A stretch of 64,000 bases of DNA from positions 26,934-90,933 of the forward strand of contig JBGSQK010000058.1 of assembly GCA_041738135.1 (NCBI GenBank), in the 5' to 3' direction. The notes beneath the pieces were generated by a model that searched no databases, had not been told where the DNA came from, and worked only from the letters and a program-made list of their open reading frames with translations. The DNA comes from JAGOMX01 sp041738135. GTDB taxonomy: Bacteria > Pseudomonadota > Alphaproteobacteria > JAGOMX01. Within the stretch, counting starts at the first letter, position 1. Each line of letters begins with the position of its first letter. A program made the position numbers and the translations under genes. Of the stretch, positions 17,305 to 26,181 are shown piece by piece.

Positions 17305-18087
17305 TTAAATCTTTACAACAACGCCGACTTTTGCAGTTAACATGTTTGACTTCGCGCTAAACTTAACGGATCCAGCACTGCCGTTGACATCAACGGCAGC
17401 TTTTTTCTTGGTGCTACCGTAGAATTCACCACCAAGTTCAAATCGAGCTGATGCACTTGTGGTTACAGCATATTCAAGGCCCAAAGAAGGTGCAAAACCG
17501 ACCAAAGTTTTATCTTTGGTATACTGCTGATTCGTATTGGTATGTTCAATCTTTGATTCAAAGCCTGAAATCGCTAGACCTGCCTTACCGTATACCATAA
17601 AACGTTCTTGAAATACTTTACCAACCACGACACTTGGAATAATGCCAAAAAGACGTTTTGACCTCAGTTTGAAATTTGCTGGTTCATTGGGATAGTTCAA
17701 TCTTTCCCTAGCTGCATTGGTATTAAACACCCCGCCTAGCTCGAAGCCAAGCATCATGCAATTACTATACAGGTACCTGTAACCTGCATAAACTTCAGCT
17801 AGCAAACCACTGGTTTCTTCTGTACCTGAACGGCGATAGGTTACTCCACTTCCGTTATCAAAATGAGCCTTTAGTTTCGTGTGCATATACTCGTAACCGA
17901 GCTGAGCTCCACCATAAAAGCCGGTCTTATAAAACGGAATTGCGTCTGGACAACCACAACCTACGCAAACAGGTACTGGAGCAGGTTGCTCAACAGGCAT
18001 TTGTGGCGCCCCGTTTGCATATAAATTTGTTGCTAGTAGCATAGAAGATACGGCAGTAAGAACTATTTTTTTAATTGGGCGTTGCAT
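17305..18087 (-). CDS. outer-membrane beta-barrel protein (OmpA-barrel/porin-like)
   Basis: A 260-residue protein with a leader (MQRPIKKIVLTAVSSMLLATNLYA) and a short Pro/Cys-rich linker (PVEQPAPVPVCVGCGCPD). Alternating aromatic strands follow: GFYGGAQLGYEYMHTKLKA, YAGYRYLYSNCMMLGFELGG, MVYGKAGLAISGFES, VGFAPSLGLEYAVT and SARFELGGEFYGS. The last strand is NMLTAKVGVVVKI. This is the layout of an eight-strand surface-antigen barrel. The CVGCGC cluster next to the barrel is unusual. It is a single gene with its own terminator. Role unknown: structural or adhesive. Confidence 0.85.
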   Translation of the reverse strand: MQRPIKKIVLTAVSSMLLATNLYANGAPQMPVEQPAPVPVCVGCGCPDAIPFYKTGFYGGAQLGYEYMHTKLKAHFDNGSGVTYRRSGTEETSGLLAEVYAGYRYLYSNCMMLGFELGGVFNTNAARERLNYPNEPANFKLRSKRLFGIIPSVVVGKVFQERFMVYGKAGLAISGFESKIEHTNTNQQYTKDKTLVGFAPSLGLEYAVTTSASARFELGGEFYGSTKKKAAVDVNGSAGSVKFSAKSNMLTAKVGVVVKI

Positions 18088-18195
18088 AAGGAGCCTCCTG
18101 TTTTTTTATATTTAAAACTTTATCAGACCATTCATGCGATCAAGAAATATTTTTCCTAACCACGGAAACATTTTTAAAAGTGTTGTCGAAAGGCA

Positions 18196-18228
18196 ACAGG
18201 GTCAGCAATATCCATACACTGACCCTGT
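18196..18228 (-). terminator. stem-loop after the small Cys/His protein gene
   Basis: ACAGGGTCAG (18196-18205) and CTGACCCTGT (18219-18228) form a perfect 10-bp stem with a 13-base loop, 15 nt past the stop at 18244. The minus-strand tail is only weakly T-rich. Confidence 0.55.
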
Positions 18229-18243
18229 TTAAATAGCAGTTCA

Positions 18244-18516
18244 TTAATGAGATTTAGCAGACTTCTCATCATTGTGGCTCTTCTTAGAGCAGTTGGAATG
18301 ATCACAACCCGCATCGCATTCAGAACCTGACTTTGCTTTTGCGTTGGTAGCTGTAAGCTGAGTGTTGCTCTCTGATTTTTCGCTGGCAGCTGCATTTGCT
18401 GCGCTGTCATTAGAAGCTGACGCTTTGTTATCAGAAGAACCCACAGTTGCACAGATACCTTCACTCGCGAATAGTACGGCTACACCTAATAAAACTGTTG
18501 CTAATGTCTTTTTCAT
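18244..18516 (-). CDS. small exported protein with Cys/His-rich tail
   Basis: A 90-residue product from the ATG at 18516, chosen over one ten codons upstream because GAGGAA lies just before it and a leader follows (MKKTLATVLLGVAVLFASEGICA). The mature part is Ser/Ala/Asn-rich and low in complexity. The tail CDAGCDHSNCSKKSH could bind metal or form disulfides. No family is recognised. It is followed by a perfect stem-loop. Confidence 0.72.
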   Translation of the reverse strand: MKKTLATVLLGVAVLFASEGICATVGSSDNKASASNDSAANAAASEKSESNTQLTATNAKAKSGSECDAGCDHSNCSKKSHNDEKSAKSH

Positions 18517-18673
18517 TTTTTCCTCGTTTTCGTTTATTGAAGACACAATGTCATAGTAAACATACAGTTTAATTTAATGTATAGGAGAAAAATTTAATGT
18601 TAGATTCGTTTTGTTGAACTATGTTTCATAAATGCCACATGAACTATAAATCAATGTTTTTATATTTGGCCAT

Positions 18674-19660
18674 TTGTGTGGTAAATTCATGTGTAAACTC
18701 AGGAGATTAACAATTAACACGCCTTCGTTTTGGTATAAAAAACCTGGATTAGCAGCAACATTGCTGGCGCCCTTGGCTGCCCTTTATTCTGCGGCCGTGA
18801 ACTTGCGCTTTAAACTCAAGACGCCAAAAAAATTATCCGTGCCCGTCATCTGCGTGGGGAATTTAGTTATGGGTGGAGCTGGTAAAACACCGACCACTTT
18901 GGCGCTGGCTACATATTTGAAAGACAAAGGTTACCAGCCACACATATTAAGCAGGGGCTATGGTGGGAATGTGAACTCCCCTACCCTAGTGAATCCATTG
19001 ACGCACGATGCATCGCACGTGGGCGATGAACCCCTTCTCCTAGCCAAAGCAGCACCCACATGGGTATGTAAAGATCGTTTAGCCTCTGGTAAAATGGCTA
19101 TAGCGGCAGGTGCGGACATACTTATCTTAGATGACGGTTTTCAAAACCCCACTTTATTTAAGGACCTGTCTTTGGTGGTGGTGGATAGCAAGCAAGGATT
19201 CGGAAATAACCATGTATTTCCCGCAGGGCCCTTACGAGAAACCATGAAACAAGGAATGCTGCGGGCGCATGCAGTGGTTTTAATAGGGAGTGACCAATTG
19301 AATCTGCCTATGCAGCACCCCACATTAAAAGCCAGTATTAAACCCATAAACGCCGATCCTAAAAAGGTTCTAGCATTCACGGGATTAGGGTTTCCTGATA
19401 AGTTTTACGAGACGCTTAAAGGTCTGGGATACAATATTATTCAAACCAAATCATTCCCTGATCACCACCCTTATGTTTTGGAGGAAATTGAGCGATTAAT
19501 TCAGCATGCAAAAGGCTTAGGGGCTCGATTGATTACTACGGAAAAAGATGCTTTGCGTATTCCGCTTGAATTTCACCACCATTTGGATGTACTTAAGATT
19601 GAGCTCAAATTTGAAGATCTGGGTAAACTACAACAAATCCTAGGAAATGCAGACCTATGA
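18674..19660 (+). CDS. lpxK: tetraacyldisaccharide 4'-kinase LpxK
   Basis: It phosphorylates the 4' position of the lipid A precursor at the inner membrane. 328 aa. The N-terminal TPSFWYKKPG and a membrane-associated helix (LLAPLAALYSAAVNLRF) are followed by the P-loop VMGGAGKTPTTLALA, SRGYGG, VGDEPLLLA, and the family motif ILDDGFQNP. An in-frame ATG at 18689 (MCKLRRLTINTP) is an equally likely start. The 3' end overlaps the acyltransferase gene as ATGA, so the two lipid A steps are translationally coupled. Confidence 0.95.
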   Translation: MCGKFMCKLRRLTINTPSFWYKKPGLAATLLAPLAALYSAAVNLRFKLKTPKKLSVPVICVGNLVMGGAGKTPTTLALATYLKDKGYQPHILSRGYGGNVNSPTLVNPLTHDASHVGDEPLLLAKAAPTWVCKDRLASGKMAIAAGADILILDDGFQNPTLFKDLSLVVVDSKQGFGNNHVFPAGPLRETMKQGMLRAHAVVLIGSDQLNLPMQHPTLKASIKPINADPKKVLAFTGLGFPDKFYETLKGLGYNIIQTKSFPDHHPYVLEEIERLIQHAKGLGARLITTEKDALRIPLEFHHHLDVLKIELKFEDLGKLQQILGNADL

Positions 19661-20577
19661 AGCGAACGTTGAATTATTGGTTTAAAGTATTAATAAGGTA
19701 CCCAGTGGAAGCTGTAGGTGCATATTTTATTGTGTGGATTTTTTCTATACTCCCCTTGGAAAAAGCTTCTGCCTTTGCTGGTTGGTTTGTGCGTAGTGTC
19801 GGCCCCCTATCAGATGCGCAAACCACAGGGATGAAGAATCTAGCTAAAGCATACCCGGACAACACAGTTCAACAGAACAAAGATATCATCCAAAAAGTGT
19901 GGGACAACTTTGGCCGCGATATGGGTGAGTATCCGCATTTGGCCAAGATCAATGTGTATGAGGACCCCCGATTTGAAATTGTCGGCGCTGAGCACATCGA
20001 TAACTTAAGAGACGACGGTAAACCCGGCGTTATCTTCGGCGCCCACCTGGCCAACTGGGAAGTGGGCATCATGGGTATGTCACAGCGTGGTTTACGCGTA
20101 ACTCAGATGTATAGAGCTACCAATAATCCATATGTGGACAAGCTGGTTCGCCGGACACAAGAAGGTATTGGCAAGGAAGTTCTGAACAAAGGTTCGCAAG
20201 ATGCAAGACGTATCCTGGAGCTCCTCAATGCGGGTGGCCACTTGTTCTTGCTGATTGATCAAAAACTAAACCGGGGCATCTCGGTCCCCTTCTTTGGCCG
20301 CGAAGCGATGACCGCCCCTGCAGCTGTTCGCATGGCTATCCGTTACAACTGCCCCCTCATCCCCATGCGAGTTGAGCGTTTAGGTGGCTTTAAGTTCCGT
20401 ATTACTTACTATCCTCCTCTAGAGGTGAGCAACACCGGCGATCTCACTAAGGACCAGCACGACACCCTTATACGCATGAACGGCACCTTAGAAAGCTGGG
20501 TCCGCGAAAGACCGGAACAATGGCTCTGGATCCACAAGCGCTGGCCAAAGGAAAACTACCAAACGTCTAAGGCGTAA
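19657..20577 (+). CDS. lpxL: lipid A biosynthesis lauroyl/myristoyl acyltransferase (LpxL family)
   Basis: It transfers a secondary acyl chain to Kdo-lipid A. 306 aa. One N-terminal membrane helix (AVGAYFIVWIFSILPL) is followed by the catalytic H-x4-E motif in FGAHLANWEVGI. LLIDQKLNRGISVPFFG matches the family DQ..G..V.FFG block, and EQWLWIHKRWP is the usual C-terminal signature. The start overlaps lpxK by 4 nt. LpxL or LpxM specificity cannot be separated by eye. Confidence 0.93.
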   Translation: MKRTLNYWFKVLIRYPVEAVGAYFIVWIFSILPLEKASAFAGWFVRSVGPLSDAQTTGMKNLAKAYPDNTVQQNKDIIQKVWDNFGRDMGEYPHLAKINVYEDPRFEIVGAEHIDNLRDDGKPGVIFGAHLANWEVGIMGMSQRGLRVTQMYRATNNPYVDKLVRRTQEGIGKEVLNKGSQDARRILELLNAGGHLFLLIDQKLNRGISVPFFGREAMTAPAAVRMAIRYNCPLIPMRVERLGGFKFRITYYPPLEVSNTGDLTKDQHDTLIRMNGTLESWVRERPEQWLWIHKRWPKENYQTSKA

Positions 20578-20630
20578 GTTCTTCTTTGCTAGCATTGTGC
20601 CAAAAATACTAATTAATACTAGCCCATACG

Positions 20631-20721
20631 CCCGAGGATATTTATGAAAATAACATGGCACTTCTTTTTTGAGGAGTAAGCTTAGCCTAATTCTCCATGT
20701 TATTTTCATAAATATCCCGGG
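20631..20721. repeat. perfect 23-bp inverted repeat with 36-bp loop
   Basis: GGATATTTATG-AAAATAACATGG (20636-20658) and its exact reverse complement (20695-20717) flank 36 bases. With one bulged A the pairing extends outward into CCCG/CGGG. It lies 54 nt after the lpxL stop, in the 305-bp gap before a lipoprotein gene; the rest of that gap is AT-rich with no gene. The arms are AT-rich and lack a T-tail, so it is a hairpin or MITE-like relic more than a textbook terminator. Confidence 0.85.
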
Positions 20722-20882
20722 TTTCAGGGCTGGCCCTGAGATAATAATGCGCAATTTACTCACTCTTTTTATATTTATTAAATATTTTTTAAAGAACATT
20801 TTTTTAAATGACTTTACTTACCACCAAACAACCTATAAGGTTCACCCATAATTAGTAAGTCTATAAATATTAGGAAAATAAT

Positions 20883-21227
20883 ATGACCAACATGAATCTT
20901 AAATTTGCGATAACTAGCCTTGCGTCGCTGGTGATTTTAAGTGGCTGCTCACCTACAGAAAAAACATTTGGCGAGAAGTTGCAAATGCGCGGCGACAACG
21001 TTCACCTTTTAGGTGAGCATTGGACTGAAGGCGAGAAGATGGCGAAGTCTGGACACGATTTGGTTGCATCAGGCAACCAAGAGATCGACGAGAGCCAAGC
21101 CAAAGTAAACGAAGGTCGAGCCAAAATCGCCAAGGGTGAAAGCTTGATGCGTCAGGGAAATAATTTAAAAGCAGAAGCTGAAGTTTCGTACAAGGAAAAA
21201 GTTAGGCATCCCGTGGGTGACAATTAA
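20883..21227 (+). CDS. small helical lipoprotein, unknown function
   Basis: 114 aa with a lipoprotein leader ending LVILSGC (lipobox, Cys at about residue 22). The mature part is charged and helical, with a repeated GExMAKSGHDLVASGNQ-like pattern of about 17-18 residues (G-x-Q/K...G..L...G) that suggests an amphipathic repeat helix, as in small periplasmic coiled-coil lipoproteins. The ribosome-binding site AGGAAA precedes the ATG. A strong stem-loop follows. No family name is offered. Confidence 0.78.
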   Translation: MTNMNLKFAITSLASLVILSGCSPTEKTFGEKLQMRGDNVHLLGEHWTEGEKMAKSGHDLVASGNQEIDESQAKVNEGRAKIAKGESLMRQGNNLKAEAEVSYKEKVRHPVGDN

Positions 21228-21240
21228 CTTTTCATAAGTT

Positions 21241-21275
21241 AAAAGCCGCCAGGACTTCTATCCATGGCGGCTTTT
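21241..21275. terminator. bidirectional Rho-independent terminator
   Basis: AAAAGCCGCC (21241-21250) and GGCGGCTTTT (21266-21275) form a 10-bp stem with T-runs on both strands, between the convergent lipoprotein (+) and RTX protein (-) genes. Confidence 0.9.
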
Positions 21276-21291
21276 AATTATCAATTTTTAA

Positions 21292-24200
21292 TTATGAAAT
21301 CACTACCGTTCCTATATTAAGATCGATAAACAGATCGACTGTGTTGAGACCTAAGGTCTGAGTATAGTGGTTAAATGTGGCACCTGCATCAACACCAGAA
21401 CCGGCAACCAAAGCGGCTGCTCCCCATCCTGTGGAAGCAAGGACAACATCCGAAGCACCACCTCTTATATAGAGGGAGTTATCCCCCGCTCCCAAGGCAT
21501 CCACAGAAGTGAAATCAAAGGTCAAAGTTGCAGACGCATCCAACAAAAGATCGATTCTTTCAATATTCTGGACAACCGTACCAGCTGCAGTTGTTAGATC
21601 CAAATTGACAGGAGCAGGCGACCCCGTAGCACTTTGAAGAATCACCAGCGAATCAAAATCCATACCACCATCAAGGATATTGGCGCTCGCCGGATCAAAA
21701 AGTGCTGCATTATTTATGATCAGCACATCGTCGCCGGCGCCGCCTAGAAGATGGTTGCCCGTAACGGTCAGATCTAGATCTTGCGCCATACCAGCACCAC
21801 CAGACGTTGTATTGTAAGTGGCGTCGATCAACAAAGACAATGTGTCATTTCCATCACCACCATCGAGCACGTTGTCTGTTATCTCGAATTTTGCAATGAT
21901 AGCAGTTGAGCCAGATGTGAAAGCCACGTTTCCGCCTGATGTATCATTCTCCGTAGAACCAATGGCAACCGCATGGATTGTAAGTTCATCATTTCCAGAG
22001 CCACCGGTGAGATAATTGTTATGTACGATAATATCTGCAGAAATAACATCTCCGGCGAAAGCCAGACTAGCAAAAAAGTGTCCTACACCACCTTGAGCTG
22101 TGGCTGTAATGGTCATTTTGGCATCAGCGTCCCCCAGCTCTGTCATCACGTTGTCATGAACATTTACCAAGGAATCGATAGCGAGACCGCCGCCGTAGAT
22201 TGGCCCACCATCATCAAAGCCTGCAATGTTAGCTGTAAAGATACCATTACCTCCAATAGCTAAGGCTTTTATGTCAAAGGTGTCTACCAAGCCATCAGCG
22301 CCATGCCCAAACATGCTGTTATTACCTACTTCCACATCGGCAGATCTAGCTTCTCCGCCGTTTACAGCATGGTTACCGTAAAGACCTGAATCTGAGTTTC
22401 CACCTTTGGCTTGCACATCGAGCAAGATAACAACGCCCGCGACAGCTCCGATCAGTTCGTTAAAGTTAACTATGGATCGAGCTGAAATAGCTCTGCTACT
22501 CGCACCATCTGCCACGTTCGCGCCTGTATTAACTATGGGTGGCGTGTATGTTGCACCGCCGGCATTACCACCAGTGGTTTTAGCTGTAATCGTCAGATGA
22601 TCCGCCAAGCCAGAAGTGCTTCCTGCTTTCAGGGTATTATTATTAATATCCACCTCAGCTGAGATTGCTTCACCGCCTAGAGCATAGTTACCGAACGTTC
22701 CACTGGCAGATGCATCCGCAGATCCACCCGTCGCAGTTCCTACGATTTCAATCGTTTGCCCGCCAGCACCCTCACCTGTATCCAAAAGATTCGAAGCAAT
22801 AGTCGTAAGCGAGCTGATAACAGTACCACTTGTGGCCAGGTTTCCAATTGGACCACCAGAAATACCTGTGGAAGTCGCCTCCAGTTTAATTTTATCCAAC
22901 CCCATCTCACCAAGTACGGTCTCATCAGATATGTGAGCTTCGCTTACTTGTGTTAAGGTAAACGACAGATTGTCATCAAAATTCGTACCTTGAAGGATTT
23001 CGAAGGTGTCTCCCAAGGTTATCAACCCAGCACTGGGGCCTCCATTGGCTGTGTCCTGGGCAATACCAGTAATTCCTAAATCAATGGCAACACCAGCAGG
23101 GATATTCATAAACGATAAGGCATCCATGCCTAATCCGCCATTTAGTAAATACGGCCCAGCACCCAGATTCACACCAGCGTATAGGATGTCATTGCCATCA
23201 CCTCCATCGAGTGTTATCCCAGCATTAGTCGCTTTTCCGCCCACGAGGATGTCACTACCGAGGCCGCCATCAAGCACATATGTTCCCGTGCTAGTATTAT
23301 CGCCGCCAATCAAGATATCACCACTTTGACCACCAACCAGGTTGTATGCACTTGATGATCCGTTTTCTCCACCAATAATAATATTATGGCCTGTGGAAGA
23401 AACAGCATATAAAAATTCATCATCGAACGAATGTAATGCACCACCTAGAAGTATATTATTTGAGCTTCCACTTACAACTATACTGTCTGCTGAGCCAGAT
23501 ATGTCAAACAGTGTACTATAAAGATTATAATGCTCGCCCGCAAACACCACATCCGTTGGTATTGCAGATCCAGCCGTTGGCTGATTGAGATTGCTGTCCG
23601 AGGACAAAGGCACCAAATCAGTTACTGCCACATTTGTATCTGACGTTAGCACCAAGTTGTAATTTAACAACCAAGGTGTTGTAGGTAAATCAGTTAACGG
23701 CATAGCCGCTGCTCCTGCAAGCAGCGCATTAAGAATTGTAGGATCCAATGCTGGAGCCGTATCATCAAGGAAGGTACTAACCGGTAAAGTCACCAGAGGG
23801 TTGACATAGCCTACCGGCTTAACCGTAATATAAAAAGTATCGTCTTCAGTTGCACTAAATGGATCTGTTGCAATTACAGTCACTGGAATATCAACACCCA
23901 CATCTCCAGCGCCCGGTGTTCCTGTGATTTCACCCGTTAGTGGATTTATGGAAAGCCAAGCTGGAGCGCCAGGCGCCAGTGAATAGGTCAATACATCTGT
24001 CGTGTCTGGATCATGAAAAGCTGCCATAACACCGAGAGGATCACCTACATTCAGTGTTTGATCCGTAATGCCAGTATCCAGAACAGGTGCATCATTCAGA
24101 CCCATAACTTTAATCGACGCTGCCACCGAACCCGATTGAGCCCCAAATTCATCCTGAGCGACATAGGTAAAATTAACAATCTCAAATTCACCTTGAGCCA

Positions 24201-25701
24201 AATACACAAAATCCGTACCAGGTGTAAAGATCACATGGCCAAGACCATCCTGAGAAATATGAGCATTTCCACTCACTGAATAAACGGATAAAACATGACC
24301 ATCATCCACATCCGTGTCATTGGCTAGCAATGCAGTAGACAGATTTGCAATACCTGTGTTCTGGTTCGTCGTGGCTACCAGTGGATCTGTATGTGCTACA
24401 GGTGCATCATTAAGGCCCGTAACGGTAACGGAGGCTGCCACAGGTGTTGAAAGAGCACCAAACTCATCTTTAGTTACATAGGTAAAATTAACAATAGCCG
24501 AGGCACCTTGGGCTAGATGAATGAAATCCGTACCGGGTGTAAAAACAACGGCGCCGGCAAGCAGGCTGATGTGCGCATCTCCAGATACCGAAGCGACGGA
24601 CAAAACATGCCCATCATCCACATCCGTATCATTAGCTAACAAGGCAGGCGCTAGATTTGCAATGCCCGTATTTTGGTCCGTTGTTGCCACTAACAAATCT
24701 GCATTTGCCACAGGCGCGTCATTAACTCCTTTAACAGTTATTTTAAGGGTTGTACTAGACGTAGCTCCATGGCCATCACTAAGTGTATAGTTAAAAGTGT
24801 CTATAACTGTGGCATCCTTTGCCAAATGGCCCGCTGCCGCATGATTCAACTTATAGACATAGCTCCCATCCGCATTCAGCTTCAAACTTCCATAATCACC
24901 TAATAATGTAGAACCGGGCGCTGCCGCGGGACCACCATGATTAAACGCGCTAACGGTCAGGGTATCAAGAATTAAGGCTACTCCATTGACTTTAATTGAG
25001 GTATTATCTACATTCGTATCCTTGCCCGCGAAGCCTGGACCCGTCCCCAATATAACATTTCCAAGCAGATCCGCTGGCAAAGCACTATCAGTTATACTAT
25101 TCACATCTGCATTTGCGATAGGTGCCCTATCTAGTAGCAAAAGGGTCATTTTTTCTAAACGCCCACAAACAACAATACTCTTTGATAAATTATGGTATGT
25201 ATCACCAGATATCGTCGTATAGGGCTGAACAACCCATCCTAAGTCCAAGGAAACAGAATCCGTTTGCCCCAATTTAACTATCATTGTGTCTTTGGTATTT
25301 GAAATGCTATTAATTTTCCCTGTAAAGATATCAACACCTAGACCATCGATTTTTAGCGTGTTTTGTCCTGCAGTACCGCCTCCAGTTAGGTCCAACACAT
25401 CAAAGCCTGTGACAATTGGCCCTGCATGCTTGACAGCTCCTCGCAGATCAACCGTCTTACTAGAGTCCAAAACCGTTAGGATATCCAGACCGCACCCACC
25501 CACATATAGAAGATCATTGGAATGATAAACGACCGTATTGGTCCCACTTCCAAATGCGAAGATGATGTCTCCACCACCACGTCCATTGATAATCACATCC
25601 AACGTCACTGTGGGAAATACAGTAATCAAATCCGCCTTGACACTGCCCGTTATCATGTGATTAAAGGGAACCAAACCGTTATTCTTAATATTTATAATCA
25701 T
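21292..25701 (-). CDS. giant RTX / cadherin-like repeat protein, likely type I-secreted
   Basis: A 1469-residue acidic protein without a Sec leader. Approximate order: an N-terminal RTX-like segment (INGRGGGDIIFAFGSG); VCBS/cadherin-like repeats beginning near 194, 329 and 434 (NDAPVANADLLVATT...), with two near-identical units of 105 aa (315-bp period in DNA); a dystroglycan-type cadherin-like domain near 537-627 (PAWLSINPLTGEITGTPG); RTX nonapeptide clusters near 790-850 (GGLGSDILVGG, GGDGNDILYAG) and 1230-1345 (GGSGNDELTI, GGAGDDVLII); and between them a series of about 65-residue repeats. The hydrophobic C-terminus (TVDLFIDLNIGTVVIS) fits an uncleaved type I secretion signal. The ribosome-binding site is a G7 run. 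No ABC/MFP/TolC secretion genes lie nearby. Probably a Ca-binding surface adhesin. Confidence 0.88.
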   Translation of the reverse strand: MIINIKNNGLVPFNHMITGSVKADLITVFPTVTLDVIINGRGGGDIIFAFGSGTNTVVYHSNDLLYVGGCGLDILTVLDSSKTVDLRGAVKHAGPIVTGFDVLDLTGGGTAGQNTLKIDGLGVDIFTGKINSISNTKDTMIVKLGQTDSVSLDLGWVVQPYTTISGDTYHNLSKSIVVCGRLEKMTLLLLDRAPIANADVNSITDSALPADLLGNVILGTGPGFAGKDTNVDNTSIKVNGVALILDTLTVSAFNHGGPAAAPGSTLLGDYGSLKLNADGSYVYKLNHAAAGHLAKDATVIDTFNYTLSDGHGATSSTTLKITVKGVNDAPVANADLLVATTDQNTGIANLAPALLANDTDVDDGHVLSVASVSGDAHISLLAGAVVFTPGTDFIHLAQGASAIVNFTYVTKDEFGALSTPVAASVTVTGLNDAPVAHTDPLVATTNQNTGIANLSTALLANDTDVDDGHVLSVYSVSGNAHISQDGLGHVIFTPGTDFVYLAQGEFEIVNFTYVAQDEFGAQSGSVAASIKVMGLNDAPVLDTGITDQTLNVGDPLGVMAAFHDPDTTDVLTYSLAPGAPAWLSINPLTGEITGTPGAGDVGVDIPVTVIATDPFSATEDDTFYITVKPVGYVNPLVTLPVSTFLDDTAPALDPTILNALLAGAAAMPLTDLPTTPWLLNYNLVLTSDTNVAVTDLVPLSSDSNLNQPTAGSAIPTDVVFAGEHYNLYSTLFDISGSADSIVVSGSSNNILLGGALHSFDDEFLYAVSSTGHNIIIGGENGSSSAYNLVGGQSGDILIGGDNTSTGTYVLDGGLGSDILVGGKATNAGITLDGGDGNDILYAGVNLGAGPYLLNGGLGMDALSFMNIPAGVAIDLGITGIAQDTANGGPSAGLITLGDTFEILQGTNFDDNLSFTLTQVSEAHISDETVLGEMGLDKIKLEATSTGISGGPIGNLATSGTVISSLTTIASNLLDTGEGAGGQTIEIVGTATGGSADASASGTFGNYALGGEAISAEVDINNNTLKAGSTSGLADHLTITAKTTGGNAGGATYTPPIVNTGANVADGASSRAISARSIVNFNELIGAVAGVVILLDVQAKGGNSDSGLYGNHAVNGGEARSADVEVGNNSMFGHGADGLVDTFDIKALAIGGNGIFTANIAGFDDGGPIYGGGLAIDSLVNVHDNVMTELGDADAKMTITATAQGGVGHFFASLAFAGDVISADIIVHNNYLTGGSGNDELTIHAVAIGSTENDTSGGNVAFTSGSTAIIAKFEITDNVLDGGDGNDTLSLLIDATYNTTSGGAGMAQDLDLTVTGNHLLGGAGDDVLIINNAALFDPASANILDGGMDFDSLVILQSATGSPAPVNLDLTTAAGTVVQNIERIDLLLDASATLTFDFTSVDALGAGDNSLYIRGGASDVVLASTGWGAAALVAGSGVDAGATFNHYTQTLGLNTVDLFIDLNIGTVVIS

Positions 25702-26008
25702 TTAAACCCCCCCAACAATTATCCTGTACTAACCAGTAGCAACATTCTTACTGTAGAGCTAAAAATAACATTTATATTAAACTATGACACTAAATGATTA
25801 AATAATGGTTAACTTATGGCAACAATTTATGCGATTTATTCACCTTTAACAAACTACACCTTTGAATAATTAACCATCTAATTAGATAACCTCAACATCA
25901 AGGAAAGCCACGGGAAATAAATTATTTTTGCAAATACAAAAAAAGTTCAAAAAGCCTCTTGCATTCGCTTCGATTTCCAGTATTATCAGCCCCGTAAGCT
26001 TGAGATGG

Positions 26009-26083
26009 GCGGGCGTAGCTCAGGGGTAGAGCACAACCTTGCCAAGGTTGGGGTCGAGGGTTCAAATCCCTTCGCCCGCTCCA
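26009..26083 (+). tRNA. tRNA-Gly (anticodon GCC)
   Basis: A 75-nt cloverleaf with acceptor GCGGGCG/CGCCCGC, D-arm GCTC/GAGC, anticodon stem-loop AACCTTGCCAAGGTT giving GCC, T-arm GAGGG-TTCAAAT-CCCTT, discriminator T and an encoded CCA. It stands alone. Confidence 0.97.
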
Positions 26084-26181
26084 GATTAAGCTTAGGTCTT
26101 TTGTGTTTTTCCATACAAATTGACAAGGGAACTGTTGGCACCCCGGCCCTTCCCTGCGACCGTATAAAATAGTAACCATTA

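Noticed and set aside
18174..18464. 96-codon minus frame overlapping the small Cys/His protein gene
   Set aside because: Shifted reading of low-complexity DNA; the 18244-18516 frame has the leader and ribosome-binding site.
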